A stretch of DNA of 62,497 nucleotides from Sinosporangium album. GTDB taxonomy: Bacteria > Actinomycetota > Actinomycetes > Streptosporangiales > Streptosporangiaceae. The stretch lies in NCBI RefSeq assembly GCF_900100605.1, contig NZ_FNCN01000036.1:1-62497 (forward strand), in the 5' to 3' direction. Made by a program: the position numbers and the translations under genes. Of this stretch, positions 42,472-50,848 are shown in pieces (position 1 is the stretch's first letter; each line of letters opens with the position of its first letter). The notes below the pieces were generated by a model that saw only the letters and a program-made list of their open reading frames with translations, ran no database searches and was not told where the DNA came from.

Positions 42472-42897
42472 ATGTACGCATCGACCTCCCCGGCGGACCT
42501 TTACCGCCACAGCCTGCGACTGCTGCTGGATAAGGACATTCCCGGCTGGGTCGGCCTGTGGGCCGATGAAGGCGTCATGGAGTTTCCCTTCGCCCCGCAG
42601 GGCTGGCCCGAGCGCGTCGAGGGCAGAGCGGCCATCGCCGCCTACATGCGCCACTATCCCGATCACATTGATCCGCACGATTTCCCCGACCTGCGGATCC
42701 ACCAGACCACCGACCCGGAGACCATCGTGGTCGAGATGCGCGGCGTCGGCCGCCTGGTGGAGACCGACAGCCCCTACGACATGACCTACATCGCCGTCGT
42801 GACCGTTCAAAGCGGGCGCTTCACCTCCTACCGCGACTACTGGAACCCGCTCGCCGTCCTCGAACCCGGCGTCGACTTCATCAGGGGTGCCCGATGA
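42472..42897 (+). CDS. SnoaL/NTF2-like domain protein
   Basis: 141 aa, single NTF2-like cone domain: RHSLRLLLDKDIPGWVGLWA, GVMEFPFAPQGWPERVEGR, AAIAAYMRHYP, GRFTSYRDYWNPLAVLEP. Family members bind or isomerise small hydrophobic ligands. GGAGG precedes the ATG. It overlaps the next gene by ATGA. Induction through the TetR partner is likely. Confidence 0.88.
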   Translation: MYASTSPADLYRHSLRLLLDKDIPGWVGLWADEGVMEFPFAPQGWPERVEGRAAIAAYMRHYPDHIDPHDFPDLRIHQTTDPETIVVEMRGVGRLVETDSPYDMTYIAVVTVQSGRFTSYRDYWNPLAVLEPGVDFIRGAR

Positions 42898-43736
42898 CCA
42901 CCACCGGCACCACTCTGGTCATCGGCGCCACCGGCACCACCGGCAGCCGCACCGCCGCGCGGCTGACCGCCGCCGGCCACCGCGTCAAGGCGGGCAGCCG
43001 TTCCGCCGGCCCGGTCCCCGGCGCCGAGCCGGTCCGCTTCGATTGGTACGACTCCGCCACCCACGCCGCCGCCCTCGACGGTGTCGACCGCGTCTACCTC
43101 ATACCGCCCCTGGGCGACCCCGACCCGGCGGCCGTCATGCTGCCCTTCCTGCAGCAGGCCCGCGTTGCCGGTGTGCGGCGTGCGGTGCTTCTCAGCTCCT
43201 CGGCCATAGCCGGGGGCGGCCCGGCGGTGGGCGCGGTGCACCAAGCCCTGCCCGGCCTGTTCGAGCAGTGGGCGGTGCTGCGGCCCTCGTGGTTCATGCA
43301 GAACTTCACCGGCACGCACGTCCACGCCGTCAGCATCCGTGAAGAGGGCGCCATTTTGACCGCGACCGGCAGCGGTCGTGTCGGCTTCGTCGACGCCGAC
43401 GACATCGCCGCCGTCGCCGTCCACGCTCTGACAGAGGAGCGGGCCCCCGACACCGATCTCATCCTTACCGGGCCGGAAGCGCTGAGCTACGACGACATCG
43501 CCGCGATCACCACCGAGGTCTCCGGTCGGCCCGTCGTCCACCGCCGTCTGTCCTACGAGGAAATGCGCGACCGCCTCACGGCGCTGGCGGTGCCGCCGGA
43601 GTTCGCCGTGATACTGGCCGGCATGGACCGCGCCATCGCCGAGGGGGCCGAGGACCGCGTCACCGACACCGTCCAGCGCCTCACCGGCCGCCCTCCACGC
43701 ACCTTCCGTTCCCTCCTCTACAAAGAGCTGCGGTGA
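42894..43736 (+). CDS. NAD(P)H-binding NmrA-like oxidoreductase
   Basis: 280 aa Rossmann protein of the atypical SDR group: LVIGATGTTGSRTAARL (dinucleotide loop), VLLSSSAI, the Trp-Phe-Met-Gln-Asn segment RPSWFMQNF typical of NmrA/QOR2 proteins, and GFVDADDIAAVAV. It could be a quinone or aldehyde reductase or a redox sensor. Translationally coupled to the SnoaL-like gene; together with the TetR gene it resembles a detoxification unit. Confidence 0.9.
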   Translation: MTTTGTTLVIGATGTTGSRTAARLTAAGHRVKAGSRSAGPVPGAEPVRFDWYDSATHAAALDGVDRVYLIPPLGDPDPAAVMLPFLQQARVAGVRRAVLLSSSAIAGGGPAVGAVHQALPGLFEQWAVLRPSWFMQNFTGTHVHAVSIREEGAILTATGSGRVGFVDADDIAAVAVHALTEERAPDTDLILTGPEALSYDDIAAITTEVSGRPVVHRRLSYEEMRDRLTALAVPPEFAVILAGMDRAIAEGAEDRVTDTVQRLTGRPPRTFRSLLYKELR

Positions 43737-43928
43737 AGCAGCCGACCGCCCCGAGGCGAGGCGTTTGCGGGGGAGGGGGCCGCAGGTGGCCAGTCCGTAG
43801 AGGGTGGGCGCGACGATGGCCGGGGCGCGTGGCCGGGGCGCGTGGCCGGGGCGGGCGGCCGTGCGTCAGGCCAAGGCTGCCAGTGACGGGTTTTCAGTGA
43901 TGGGTTTGATACGCGATGTCCCGGCCGG

Positions 43929-45899
43929 CTATGCGCTTTCGCTCACATGCGGCATCGCCTCGCCGTGCACACGCCTGAGGTATTCCAGCGCATGCTCCGT
44001 GGCGGGATCGTGGTTCAGCCGTTCCCGGTAGAAGTGAAGCCGACGCTCGCAGTCGTCAATGATCTCGCTCCATGTTCGCGCCCAGATACGGACTCCACCG
44101 TCCCACTCCGCGATGCATCCCGGAGGACGGTTGGGAGCTGTCGCGTCTCGTCGGACGATGTCATCCATTTGTGTGGAGACAACCCAAAAGTCCCAGGAGA
44201 CGTTCGCATCGTAAAACTGGGGGTCGTTCGCCACGGCTTGCGCGTAGCTCTTGATCTGGCCGACTTCGTCAAGGCCGATCTTCACCTTGGGGGCCTTGAG
44301 TTCCACGACGAGGTGTTCCCTGCCGCTGCTGCCTCGGTGCGCCCGTCCCAGCATGAGGTCGACGATGCCCTGTCGGCCGTCTTCTCGCAGGACGGGGGTT
44401 GAGGCGCCATTCTCGGGTTCGCGGCCCAAAGCCTTCAGGTGGCGCTCCAGCACGACGTTGAGGCTCTGGTCGCTGACCATCAGGGTGTACGTATCGCCGA
44501 ACACCCACGTCTCCCGCTCCAAGATCTTGTGCAGTTCGCGACGCTCCTTGACCGTCCTGCTGATGTCGGGCTCGAAGACGAGCTTCTTCAGTGCGGCGAT
44601 GAAGTCCAGCCGATCCGCGACCTGACCGGTCGCTCGGACAACATCCGACAGACTTGTTCGCTGCAGGAGTCTCTTCAGCTCTTCCTGTTCCGACTGCGGC
44701 AGGCGGAACAGCTCATCCAGGACGGGATACAGACCGCTTGGATCGTGAGAGATGATCTCCTTGAGGAGTCGGAGTGTCGTCTTGCGGCTCTGCTGCGACG
44801 CGGGCAGTCGACGCGCGATGGTGGTCGCGACCTCGTCGAACATGTGCCGTTCGACGGCCTGAGTCGGCTCTATGGGCTCTCCGTCGTAGGGATAGACCTC
44901 TTCCCGCTTCCATTCCTGGATCAGGCGCGCACGCCGCTCGCGATCGCGCTCACGGAAGTGCGCGCGAAGCTGCTCGCGCGCGGCCTCCAACAGGCCGCCG
45001 ATCTCATCCATCTCCGCCATCGGCAGATCGCCCCGCCGTTCAACGAATCCGTCCCACAGCAGATAGGCGGTGAAGTGGTAGCCGGGTGCCTGGATTCCTG
45101 GCGAGATCTCGTCCAGTACGACACCGCCCGCATCGCAAAGGGCCAGCACCCTGCCAACATCCTTGGGCCACTCGACTATCCGCAGCACTGGGCGCGTCTC
45201 CGGGCCGACCTCCGGCCATGGCATGGGGTATTCCGCCTTGGCTGTCCAGACCGTAGCGGGATCAAGCAACTTGCCTTGATATGTGATGCTCACGTCTGGG
45301 TTGGCGGCAAGGAACGGCGCAAAGGTCGAAGCGAGCTGCTGTGCGGTGTCGTCCTGGGCCAGACGCGTCACAAAATCGGCGGGAGCCGATGCCTCGATCC
45401 GGGTGCCGGAGGGGGCCTCGACATGCTCCGGCTCGGAGATGTCGAAGTCGGCGGGGTGATCGAGTGCTCCGCTGATGGCGGTCCGTTCGATTCCGCCGTC
45501 GATGGCCTGCGCGACCGTCACCCAGCGCACCTGCTCGCCCAGTGCGAAAGCGCGCAGCCTGCCTTGCCCGCTCCGTCCGTGAAGGCCGCGTTTAAGTTCT
45601 GGTGAGACTTTTGCGGAGGTCTTCCAAGAGCCACCCAGGCCGCTGAAGTAACTCGGGCATGAGGCGTGCGCCATGCCGTGGCCGTCGTCGGTGATGCTGA
45701 CCGATTCGATGCAGTTCAGGTCGTTCAGTTCGAGTTCGACGCTGATGTTGTGAGCCTCGGCATCAAGGGCGTTCCAGATCATCTCCGCGACTGCGCCCAC
45801 CGGATCCCTCAGGCGGGCAAGCCGAAGAAGATGGTCGGGCTTGGCCTCGATATGAACCGTACGCACGATGTCACTATCCCAGATGACGTGCGGAATCAT
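43929..45899 (-). CDS. GHKL ATPase fused to a PD-(D/E)XK nuclease (prokaryotic MORC/MutL-like)
   Basis: 656 aa. Residues 30-120 form a GHKL ATP site: AVAEMIWNALDAEAHNISV (N box, Glu39/Asn43), SITDDGHGMAHA (G1, Asp72-Gly73-His74-Gly75) and KRGLHGRSGQGRLRAFALG (lid/G2). A transducer-like part and a charged helical stretch (RAHFRERDRERRARLIQEWK) follow. The C-terminus carries a restriction-like nuclease: GIVDLMLGRA (Asp near 512), HLVVELKAP (Glu-x-Lys near 533) and EVGQIKSYAQAV. Fusions of MORC-like ATPases to such nucleases are known from restriction and other conflict systems. It is a single gene with no methylase beside it. Start uncertain: the ATG used has no strong ribosome site. Role in defence is inferred. 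Confidence 0.85.
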   Translation of the reverse strand: MIPHVIWDSDIVRTVHIEAKPDHLLRLARLRDPVGAVAEMIWNALDAEAHNISVELELNDLNCIESVSITDDGHGMAHASCPSYFSGLGGSWKTSAKVSPELKRGLHGRSGQGRLRAFALGEQVRWVTVAQAIDGGIERTAISGALDHPADFDISEPEHVEAPSGTRIEASAPADFVTRLAQDDTAQQLASTFAPFLAANPDVSITYQGKLLDPATVWTAKAEYPMPWPEVGPETRPVLRIVEWPKDVGRVLALCDAGGVVLDEISPGIQAPGYHFTAYLLWDGFVERRGDLPMAEMDEIGGLLEAAREQLRAHFRERDRERRARLIQEWKREEVYPYDGEPIEPTQAVERHMFDEVATTIARRLPASQQSRKTTLRLLKEIISHDPSGLYPVLDELFRLPQSEQEELKRLLQRTSLSDVVRATGQVADRLDFIAALKKLVFEPDISRTVKERRELHKILERETWVFGDTYTLMVSDQSLNVVLERHLKALGREPENGASTPVLREDGRQGIVDLMLGRAHRGSSGREHLVVELKAPKVKIGLDEVGQIKSYAQAVANDPQFYDANVSWDFWVVSTQMDDIVRRDATAPNRPPGCIAEWDGGVRIWARTWSEIIDDCERRLHFYRERLNHDPATEHALEYLRRVHGEAMPHVSESA

Positions 45900-46042
45900 C
45901 CGCAGGAACTTTGAACGAGGGCATGGGGGGATGGCCGGGCACGGGGCCGCCAAGGGGCGGGGCAACGGACGGTCTACAGCCCGGGGTGCGTGGGGGATCG
46001 GGTTTCTGGTGAAGCGTCCTCGCGTGGACTACACCGTGGAGG

Positions 46043-46747
46043 TCAGGGACGGCCGGGGGAGAAAGCGCGGGCGCCTTCGGCCCAGGTGCGGTCGAGGTCT
46101 GAGCCTTCGGGGTAGCGGCCGTCGAGTTCGAGGATGACCATGCCGTGGGCGAAGGACCAGAGGGCTTGGGCGAGGTGGGGTTCGCCGACGGCGAGGAAGA
46201 AGGGGCTGCCGGCCCACTCTTCGAGGCCGGGGGCGAGACGCTTGCGGGGAAGGGGGCCGGAGGTGGCCAGGCGGTAGAGGGCGGGGTTGGCGAGGGCGTG
46301 GTGCCGGTAGGCGGAGAGAAGTGTCTCTATCGGGCTTGAAGGGGGGCCTTCGTCGGTCGGCACGTCGGCGGTGAGGGTTTGGGCGGGGAAGTCGGGAGCG
46401 GCGGCGATAGGTTCCAGGGCGGCGGTGACCGGTGTGGCGGAACTGGGGTCGGTGGGTGAGGGGCACGTTGACGCTTCTTGGGAGTCGGCGCTGGGGCCTG
46501 CGGGCGTCGTGACGGCGGTGTGGAGGGCTTGGCCGAGCTCGGCGAGGCCGCGTTCGATGAGGGCCACTTCGACGGCGGCCTTGTCGGGCAAATGCTTGTA
46601 GAGGGAGGGGGCGCGGATGCCGAGGCGTTCGGCCAGGGCGCGCATGGTGAGCGAGTCGGGTCCTTGCTCCTCAAGGAGGGCCCGGGCCGCGGTCACGATC
46701 TCGGTGGCGCGCGGGGACAGGGGGCTGGGCTCGGGATGGCTGCTCAC
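46043..46747 (-). CDS. TetR family regulator
   Basis: 234 aa. HTH at residues 14-60 (ATEIVTAARALLEEQG, LTMRALAERLGIRAPSLYKHL). A Pro/Ser/Thr-rich insert covers about 80-140, then a WHG-like C-terminal domain (YRHHALANPALYRLATSGPLP, ALWSFAHGMVILELDGRYP). It overlaps the SRPBCC gene upstream (ATGA), so both are made from one transcript. Paired GCTAAC-N3-GTTAGC sites before that transcript are the expected operators, giving autoregulation. Confidence 0.9.
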   Translation of the reverse strand: MSSHPEPSPLSPRATEIVTAARALLEEQGPDSLTMRALAERLGIRAPSLYKHLPDKAAVEVALIERGLAELGQALHTAVTTPAGPSADSQEASTCPSPTDPSSATPVTAALEPIAAAPDFPAQTLTADVPTDEGPPSSPIETLLSAYRHHALANPALYRLATSGPLPRKRLAPGLEEWAGSPFFLAVGEPHLAQALWSFAHGMVILELDGRYPEGSDLDRTWAEGARAFSPGRP

Positions 46748-47262
46748 GTGACCATCCTCTCAGCCCGTTCCTTGAGAGCGGAGTTCATCGCCGCGAACTC
46801 GTCCGCGACGTCGAGTGCTTTTCCGGCGAACGGCACGAAAGCACCGGTGAAGGTCTCACCGTGGACGAGACGGCTGCGGCCGTCGCCGAGGTCTTCGATC
46901 ACGAAGTAGTGCTCGCCGTCCACAATGCCGGGCACCAGAACGCGGCCGAGCCAGCGCAACTCGCGCCCGGGGGAGGCGGACAGGACAGTGGGCGAGAACC
47001 CTGTCGTTCTTCCTCCGATGCTGAGCTGATTGATGAGCGTGGCACCGGTTTCAGCACGGCCTCTGACGCTGACGATGAACGGGTTCCAATCGGGGTAGGC
47101 GTCGAACCGTGTCAGAACCTCCCACACCCGGCGCGGGGACGCGTCCACCTCGATCTCGGTGCGGACCTCGTGGGGACGGGCGAGGGTCCACACGTGGAGC
47201 GCGGCTAGGGCCGCGACCAGCGCGGCGGCGCTCGTGAGCACGACGACAAGAAGGGAAGACAT
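46744..47262 (-). CDS. Membrane-anchored SRPBCC (START/Bet v1-like) protein
   Basis: 172 aa. An N-terminal hydrophobic helix (LLVVVLTSAAALVAALAAL) precedes a polyketide-cyclase/SRPBCC domain: VRTEIEVDASPRRVWEVLTR, YPDWNPFIVSVRG, YFVIEDLGDGRSRLVHGE. The family holds lipids or aromatic ligands. AGGAGGAG precedes the ATG. It is the first gene of a two-gene operon with its TetR regulator. Confidence 0.88.
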   Translation of the reverse strand: MSSLLVVVLTSAAALVAALAALHVWTLARPHEVRTEIEVDASPRRVWEVLTRFDAYPDWNPFIVSVRGRAETGATLINQLSIGGRTTGFSPTVLSASPGRELRWLGRVLVPGIVDGEHYFVIEDLGDGRSRLVHGETFTGAFVPFAGKALDVADEFAAMNSALKERAERMVT

Positions 47263-47274
47263 GGGCTCCTCCTG

Positions 47275-47291
47275 GGCTAACGTTGTTAGCC
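47275..47291. promoter_or_regulatory. TetR operator A, GGCTAAC-GTT-GTTAGCC
   Basis: Perfect 7-bp inverted arms around a 3-nt spacer, 12 nt upstream of the SRPBCC start codon. Confidence 0.8.
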
Positions 47292-47300
47292 AGACTCTAA

Positions 47301-47315
47301 GCTAACCCTGTTAGC
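47301..47315. promoter_or_regulatory. TetR operator B, GCTAAC-CCT-GTTAGC
   Basis: Same core as site A, centred 25 bp further upstream. Confidence 0.8.
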
Positions 47316-47421
47316 CGTGCAAGTCTGGGAGTTCTTTCAGTGTTGTTGTGGCACTTGGTGATCAAATGCAAGCAAGCGGTTACCTTGCACCAAACCGAGA
47401 TCACGATGAAAGGCAGCTCCC

Positions 47422-47598
47422 ATGCGCTCTGCACGACGTGTCGCCGCTGTCCTGGTGCTTGCCGCCTCCCTGGGTTGCCTGACCGCCCCCGCGGCCATGG
47501 CCCAGGCCAACCCCGACCCCGTCGCCGGCCTGCTCGCCGGCCTCCTCGGTATTGTCGGCGGCCACGGTGGTCCGCCGATCTCGATCAATCCCCAATAG
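47422..47598 (+). CDS. Very small secreted protein (58 aa), paralogue of the 48238 gene
   Basis: MRSARRVAAVLVLAASLG is a Sec signal with probable cleavage after AAMA near residue 27. The mature peptide is only about 31 residues (ANPDPVAGLLAGLLGIVGG then HGGPPISINPQ). Signal, cleavage region and the NPDPV-GL start match the protein at 48238, and the bases just before the ATG match too. It seems to be the same gene type without the repeat array. A perfect terminator follows. Function unknown; a surface or chaplin-like role is speculation. Confidence 0.7.
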   Translation: MRSARRVAAVLVLAASLGCLTAPAAMAQANPDPVAGLLAGLLGIVGGHGGPPISINPQ

Positions 47599-47663
47599 TC
47601 GTCGCCGGCCGCCGTCGCCTCCCGCAGGCAGGGCGCCGGCCTGAGCAGCGAGGGGCTGGAGTC

Positions 47664-47698
47664 GACCCGGCCGTCCCGACCGAAGGGACGGCCGGGTC
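47664..47698 (+). terminator. Hairpin terminator of the small secreted gene
   Basis: GACCCGGCCGTCCC (47664-47677) pairs perfectly with GGGACGGCCGGGTC (47685-47698), 7-nt loop. Confidence 0.85.
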
Positions 47699-48237
47699 GT
47701 CTGCTTCTCGTCGTCCTGGTTTCCCTTCGGCTGCGCGGAGTCGGGGGCCCGCGGGAAGTCCCGGGCCGTGGGAACGGACGTCCACCCCCGGGAAGGTGTC
47801 CGCTGCGGGCACATCCGTCGGCAGGAGGCCTCGCCTGCGTGGACATCTGCCCGCGCACACTCCCGGCCCATGGCAATCGCCTCCGGTCGTAGCGGGGCGA
47901 GCGCGGCGGGGCGCGCCCGACATGCCTCTCGGCTAGGCAGTTGACAGGGTGTCGCCAACTGGGGGCTCGGTGCAGGCTGTGCGCGCCGACGGTCGGCCCG
48001 GGGCACGTGGTCGGGGGTGTGGTGTGGGTGTGCGTTGGCTTGAGTGGGGACGTCAGGGGTTGATTTGGATTGGCCGGATTTCGTGCCTGGTGAGGCTCTA
48101 TATGGATTGGGGAGACACGGTGCGGGCTATCCCATGTCGCGGTTTTCATGCACTCCTGGTAATCGCTTTAGTTATCAACTAATCACGGAGAGTTATCCTC
48201 GGTTGAGAAAGTGATCACCCCGAAAGGCAGATTTCCC
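47699..48237. other. Long upstream region of the repeat-protein gene
   Basis: About 540 nt with no supportable gene. The last 20 nt before the ATG (GAAAGGCAG block) resemble the leader at 47401-47421. No clear operator is visible. Confidence 0.5.
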
Positions 48238-48843
48238 ATGCGTTCTGCACGACGTGTCGCCGCGACCTTCCTCCTCGCCGCCGCGGTGAGCGGGTTCGCC
48301 GCCCCCGCGGCGATGGCCGCCGCTCCGAGCAACCCGGACCCGGTCTCCGGCCTGGTCGGAGGGCTCCTCGGCGGTGTCGGCGGCGGCAACCCGCTGTCCC
48401 CGGTAACGGGTCTGGTCGGCGGTGCGACGGGTGGCGACGCTCTCGCTCCCGTCACGGGTCTGGTGGGCGGTGCCACGGGCGGCGTCACCGGCGGCGGCGA
48501 CCCGCTCTCCTCGGTCACCGGTTTGGTCGGCGGTGCGACGGGTGGCGACGCTCTCGCTCCCGTCACGGGTCTGGTGGGCGGTGCCACGGGCGGCGTCACC
48601 GGCGGCGGCGACCCGCTCTCCTCGGTAACGGGTCTGGTCGGCGGTGCGACCGGTGGCGACGCTCTGGCCCCCGTCACGGGTCTGGTCGGCGGTGCCACGG
48701 GCGGTGACGCTCTCTCCCCGGTAACGGGTCTGGTCGGTGGCGCGACGGGTGGCGACGCTCTGGCTCCCGTCACGGGTCTGGTCGGCGGCGCGACCGGCGG
48801 CGCCGGCGCGATCGCTCCGGTCACCGGCATGATCGGCGGCTGA
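48238..48843 (+). CDS. Secreted Gly-rich repeat protein
   Basis: 201 aa. Sec signal MRSARRVAATFLLAAAVSG with cleavage near AMA-AAP. After NPDPVSGLVGGLLGG comes an array of nine 13-21-residue units built on PVTGLVGGATGG, alternating short (DALAP) and long (ATGGVTGGGDPLSS) forms and ending PVTGMIGG. There are no charged residues except Asp, no Cys, and high Gly/Val/Thr, so an extended or amyloid-like surface polymer is conceivable. AAAGGCAG serves as ribosome site. Family unknown. Confidence 0.8.
   Translation: MRSARRVAATFLLAAAVSGFAAPAAMAAAPSNPDPVSGLVGGLLGGVGGGNPLSPVTGLVGGATGGDALAPVTGLVGGATGGVTGGGDPLSSVTGLVGGATGGDALAPVTGLVGGATGGVTGGGDPLSSVTGLVGGATGGDALAPVTGLVGGATGGDALSPVTGLVGGATGGDALAPVTGLVGGATGGAGAIAPVTGMIGG
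48403..48840 (+). repeat. Intragenic array of about nine 39-63-bp units
   Basis: Units built on the bases for PVTGLVGGATGG repeat with near identity, including two copies of a longer unit that adds ATGGVTGGGDPLSS. Near-identical bases indicate recent expansion by unequal recombination. Confidence 0.9.
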
Positions 48844-48978
48844 TCTAGACGCTGATCGGATGCCCGGGCGTGCCGACACGGCGGCGCCCGGGCATCCGCG
48901 TCTCCAAGGCCTGAACGCGCGCACATGCCGATCCCGAAAAGGTGGCCGAAGGCTACGCGACGACCAGTGCGCCTCCCC

Positions 48979-48984
48979 TACCCT
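48979..48984 (+). promoter_or_regulatory. -10 box TACCCT of a leaderless start
   Basis: TAnnnT hexamer ending 6 nt before the Nudix start codon, without a Shine-Dalgarno sequence. Confidence 0.45.
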
Positions 48985-48990
48985 CACCGC

Positions 48991-49488
48991 ATGACCAGGA
49001 ACTCCCACTGCTCCTTCTGCGGTACGGCTTTCGCCTCCGATCTGCCCTGGCCGCGCACGTGCGGCGGCTGCGGGAACACCAGCTACGTCAACCCTCTGCC
49101 CGTCGCGCTCATGGTGCTGCCGGTGAACGACTCCCTTCTCGTGGTGCGCCGCGGAGTCGCTCCCCACATCGGCGGGCTCGCGCTACCAGGCGGCTTCATC
49201 GACGTGGGTGAAAGCTGGCAGCAGGCCGCCGCCAGGGAGTTGCGCGAGGAGACCGGGATCGTGGTCGACGACGCGGGTGTGAGCCTTTTCGACGTGTTGA
49301 GCGCCCCAGACGGCACCGTGCTGGTGTTCGGCCTGGGGCCGCGGCTGCACGCCAACGAGCTGCCGCCGTTCACGCGCACGGCGGAGGCGTCGGAGCGCAT
49401 GCTGATCGACGGGCCGAGAGAGCTGGCGTTTCCCCTGCACACCCGGATCGCCGAGCGGTTCTTCGCCGACGTGATGCCCGGCCGCTGA
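48991..49488 (+). CDS. Nudix hydrolase with N-terminal zinc ribbon
   Basis: 165 aa. CSFCG and CGGCG near residues 7-30 make a zinc ribbon as in NudC-like proteins. The Nudix box reads [20 protein letters not shown] followed by ETG, with all catalytic Glu residues. Cleaves a nucleoside diphosphate linked to another moiety (NADH, ADP-ribose or similar). ATG chosen because the ribbon begins right after it. Confidence 0.92.
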   Translation: MTRNSHCSFCGTAFASDLPWPRTCGGCGNTSYVNPLPVALMVLPVNDSLLVVRRGVAPHIGGLALPGGFIDVGESWQQAAARELREETGIVVDDAGVSLFDVLSAPDGTVLVFGLGPRLHANELPPFTRTAEASERMLIDGPRELAFPLHTRIAERFFADVMPGR

Positions 49489-49578
49489 AGCCTGGCCGAC
49501 AGCGGCCGGACAGGTGGAGATCGGAGGGGCCGGCCCACCAGGCCGACTCTCACCCCGCAGGCGTCTTCGACAAGCGGG

Positions 49579-49862
49579 TCAGCGGGCCGTCGGCACCATC
49601 GTCCCCCAACGATCCCGCCGCTTGGTCATCTCGAAAGCCTCCCGGATGTCCTCCAACGCCCTGCGCGCCGCCACCACGGGCCGCGCCTTCCCGTTGGCTG
49701 GCAGTCCCAGCCCGTCGCGCACGTCGGCGTGGTCCGCCGCCCTCCCCGACGAGGTGATCAAGATGGCCGCCGGGGTGCGCGCCTTCAGCGCCTTCAAGGT
49801 CCCCGGTCCGGAGCCCCGCAGGGGGTGCGTGTCCGCGTGCGCGCGGGGATTGTGCTTGGATT
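49579..49862 (-). pseudogene. Possible C-terminal remnant of a dehydrogenase
   Basis: The minus-strand peptide GKARPVVAARRALEDIREAFE followed by TKRRDRWGTMVP resembles the end of medium-chain alcohol dehydrogenases or quinone reductases (LxDaxxAFxxxxxxxxxGKxV pattern). Upstream the frame runs into the GntR promoter with no domain left. A remnant is the best reading; the family assignment is weak. Confidence 0.35.
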
Positions 49863-49881
49863 GTATCCAAACACTGGATAC
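49863..49881. promoter_or_regulatory. Operator-like inverted repeat GTATCCA-AACAC-TGGATAC
   Basis: Perfect 7-bp arms, 47 nt upstream of the FadR-type GntR start. Autoregulation by that protein is likely. Confidence 0.7.
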
Positions 49882-49927
49882 TCGATCGGGTCCTGACAGG
49901 ACCCTCAACCGGAGGGGCGGAACCCCC

Positions 49928-50674
49928 ATGGTGGTGCGCAAGGCAAGTGCGTCGGCAGAGCTTACGTTCGCCGATGTGGTCGGGCGTGCAGCCGGCGGTT
50001 ACAAGACCGTCGGTCAAATGGCCTATGACATCATCCGCGAATGCATCATCACCGGAGTGCTCGCTCCGGGTGAGCATCTTCGCCAGGAAGAGCTGGCTGA
50101 GCGCATCGGTGTATCCCGAATACCGATTCGTACCGCTCTGATGCAGCTTGAGGCGGAAGGTCTGGTCTCCTTCCATCCGCACAAGGGCGCGGTGGTCCGC
50201 ACGCTCACCGTCGAGCAGGTCCGCGAGATCTACGAGCTGCGGGTGCTCCTCGAAGTCCACGCCCTCCGCAAGTCGATCGCACGCATGACCTCGGCCCGCG
50301 CGGCCCGCCTCCGCGAACTCGGCACCGCTCTCGACGAACCGCACGTCAGCACGTCCCTCGTCGACGAGCGGGTCGCGTTCTACCGCGAGCTCTACGACGC
50401 CGAGGAGAACCCCACCACCGTCGAGATCATCGAAGACCTGCGCAACTCCGTCGGGCGCTACCTGCTCGCCCTGCGCGTCGACCACGGCGCCGGCGGACAC
50501 CGCGAGCTCGCCCGCCTCGCCTCCCGCGGCGCCGCCGACGCCGCCGCCACCCACCTGCGCGACCACCTCGAACACGTCTGCCGGCGCATCATCGAGGTGC
50601 TCTCCTCCGAGGAGGCCGAGGCCGACCCGCTGCCCACCCCCAAGCGCCGCCGCAGGAAGACCCCCGCCGCCTGA
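49928..50674 (+). CDS. GntR regulator, FadR subfamily (FCD domain)
   Basis: 248 aa. Winged helix at about 30-95 (AYDIIRECIITGVLAPGEHL, QEELAERIGVSRIPIRTAL, LEAEGLVSFHPHKGAVV), then an all-helical FCD effector domain (IYELRVLLEVHALRKSIA, FYRELYDAEENPTTVEIIED, HLRDHLEHVCRRIIEVL) in which Asp and His residues would bind a metal and carboxylate ligand. A basic C-terminal tail (KRRRRK) is present. GGAGGGG precedes the ATG. No obvious target operon is next to it. Confidence 0.9.
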   Translation: MVVRKASASAELTFADVVGRAAGGYKTVGQMAYDIIRECIITGVLAPGEHLRQEELAERIGVSRIPIRTALMQLEAEGLVSFHPHKGAVVRTLTVEQVREIYELRVLLEVHALRKSIARMTSARAARLRELGTALDEPHVSTSLVDERVAFYRELYDAEENPTTVEIIEDLRNSVGRYLLALRVDHGAGGHRELARLASRGAADAAATHLRDHLEHVCRRIIEVLSSEEAEADPLPTPKRRRRKTPAA

Positions 50675-50848
50675 CCGGTCCGGTCGGCCTCAGCGCCGCC
50701 CCGCCTCCGTCCCCGCCGTCGCCGGGCCCATGCTCGCCACGAACGGGGTTGGCGCCAAGTCCAGATCGACTGCTGCGACATCAACCCCGAGCAGGTCGTA
50801 CGGCTAATGCTCATGTCCGTGCAGCGGCACAGCGATGAAGGGTAATCC

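Noticed and set aside
48403-48840. Possible CRISPR array
   Set aside because: Repeats are contiguous, in frame and coding; there are no unique spacers. No CRISPR array exists in the window.
50735-50845. Short plus-strand frame ending QIDCCDINPEQVVRLMLMSV...
   Set aside because: Reads like a possible C-terminal gene scrap, but there is no start codon or family match to support an entry.
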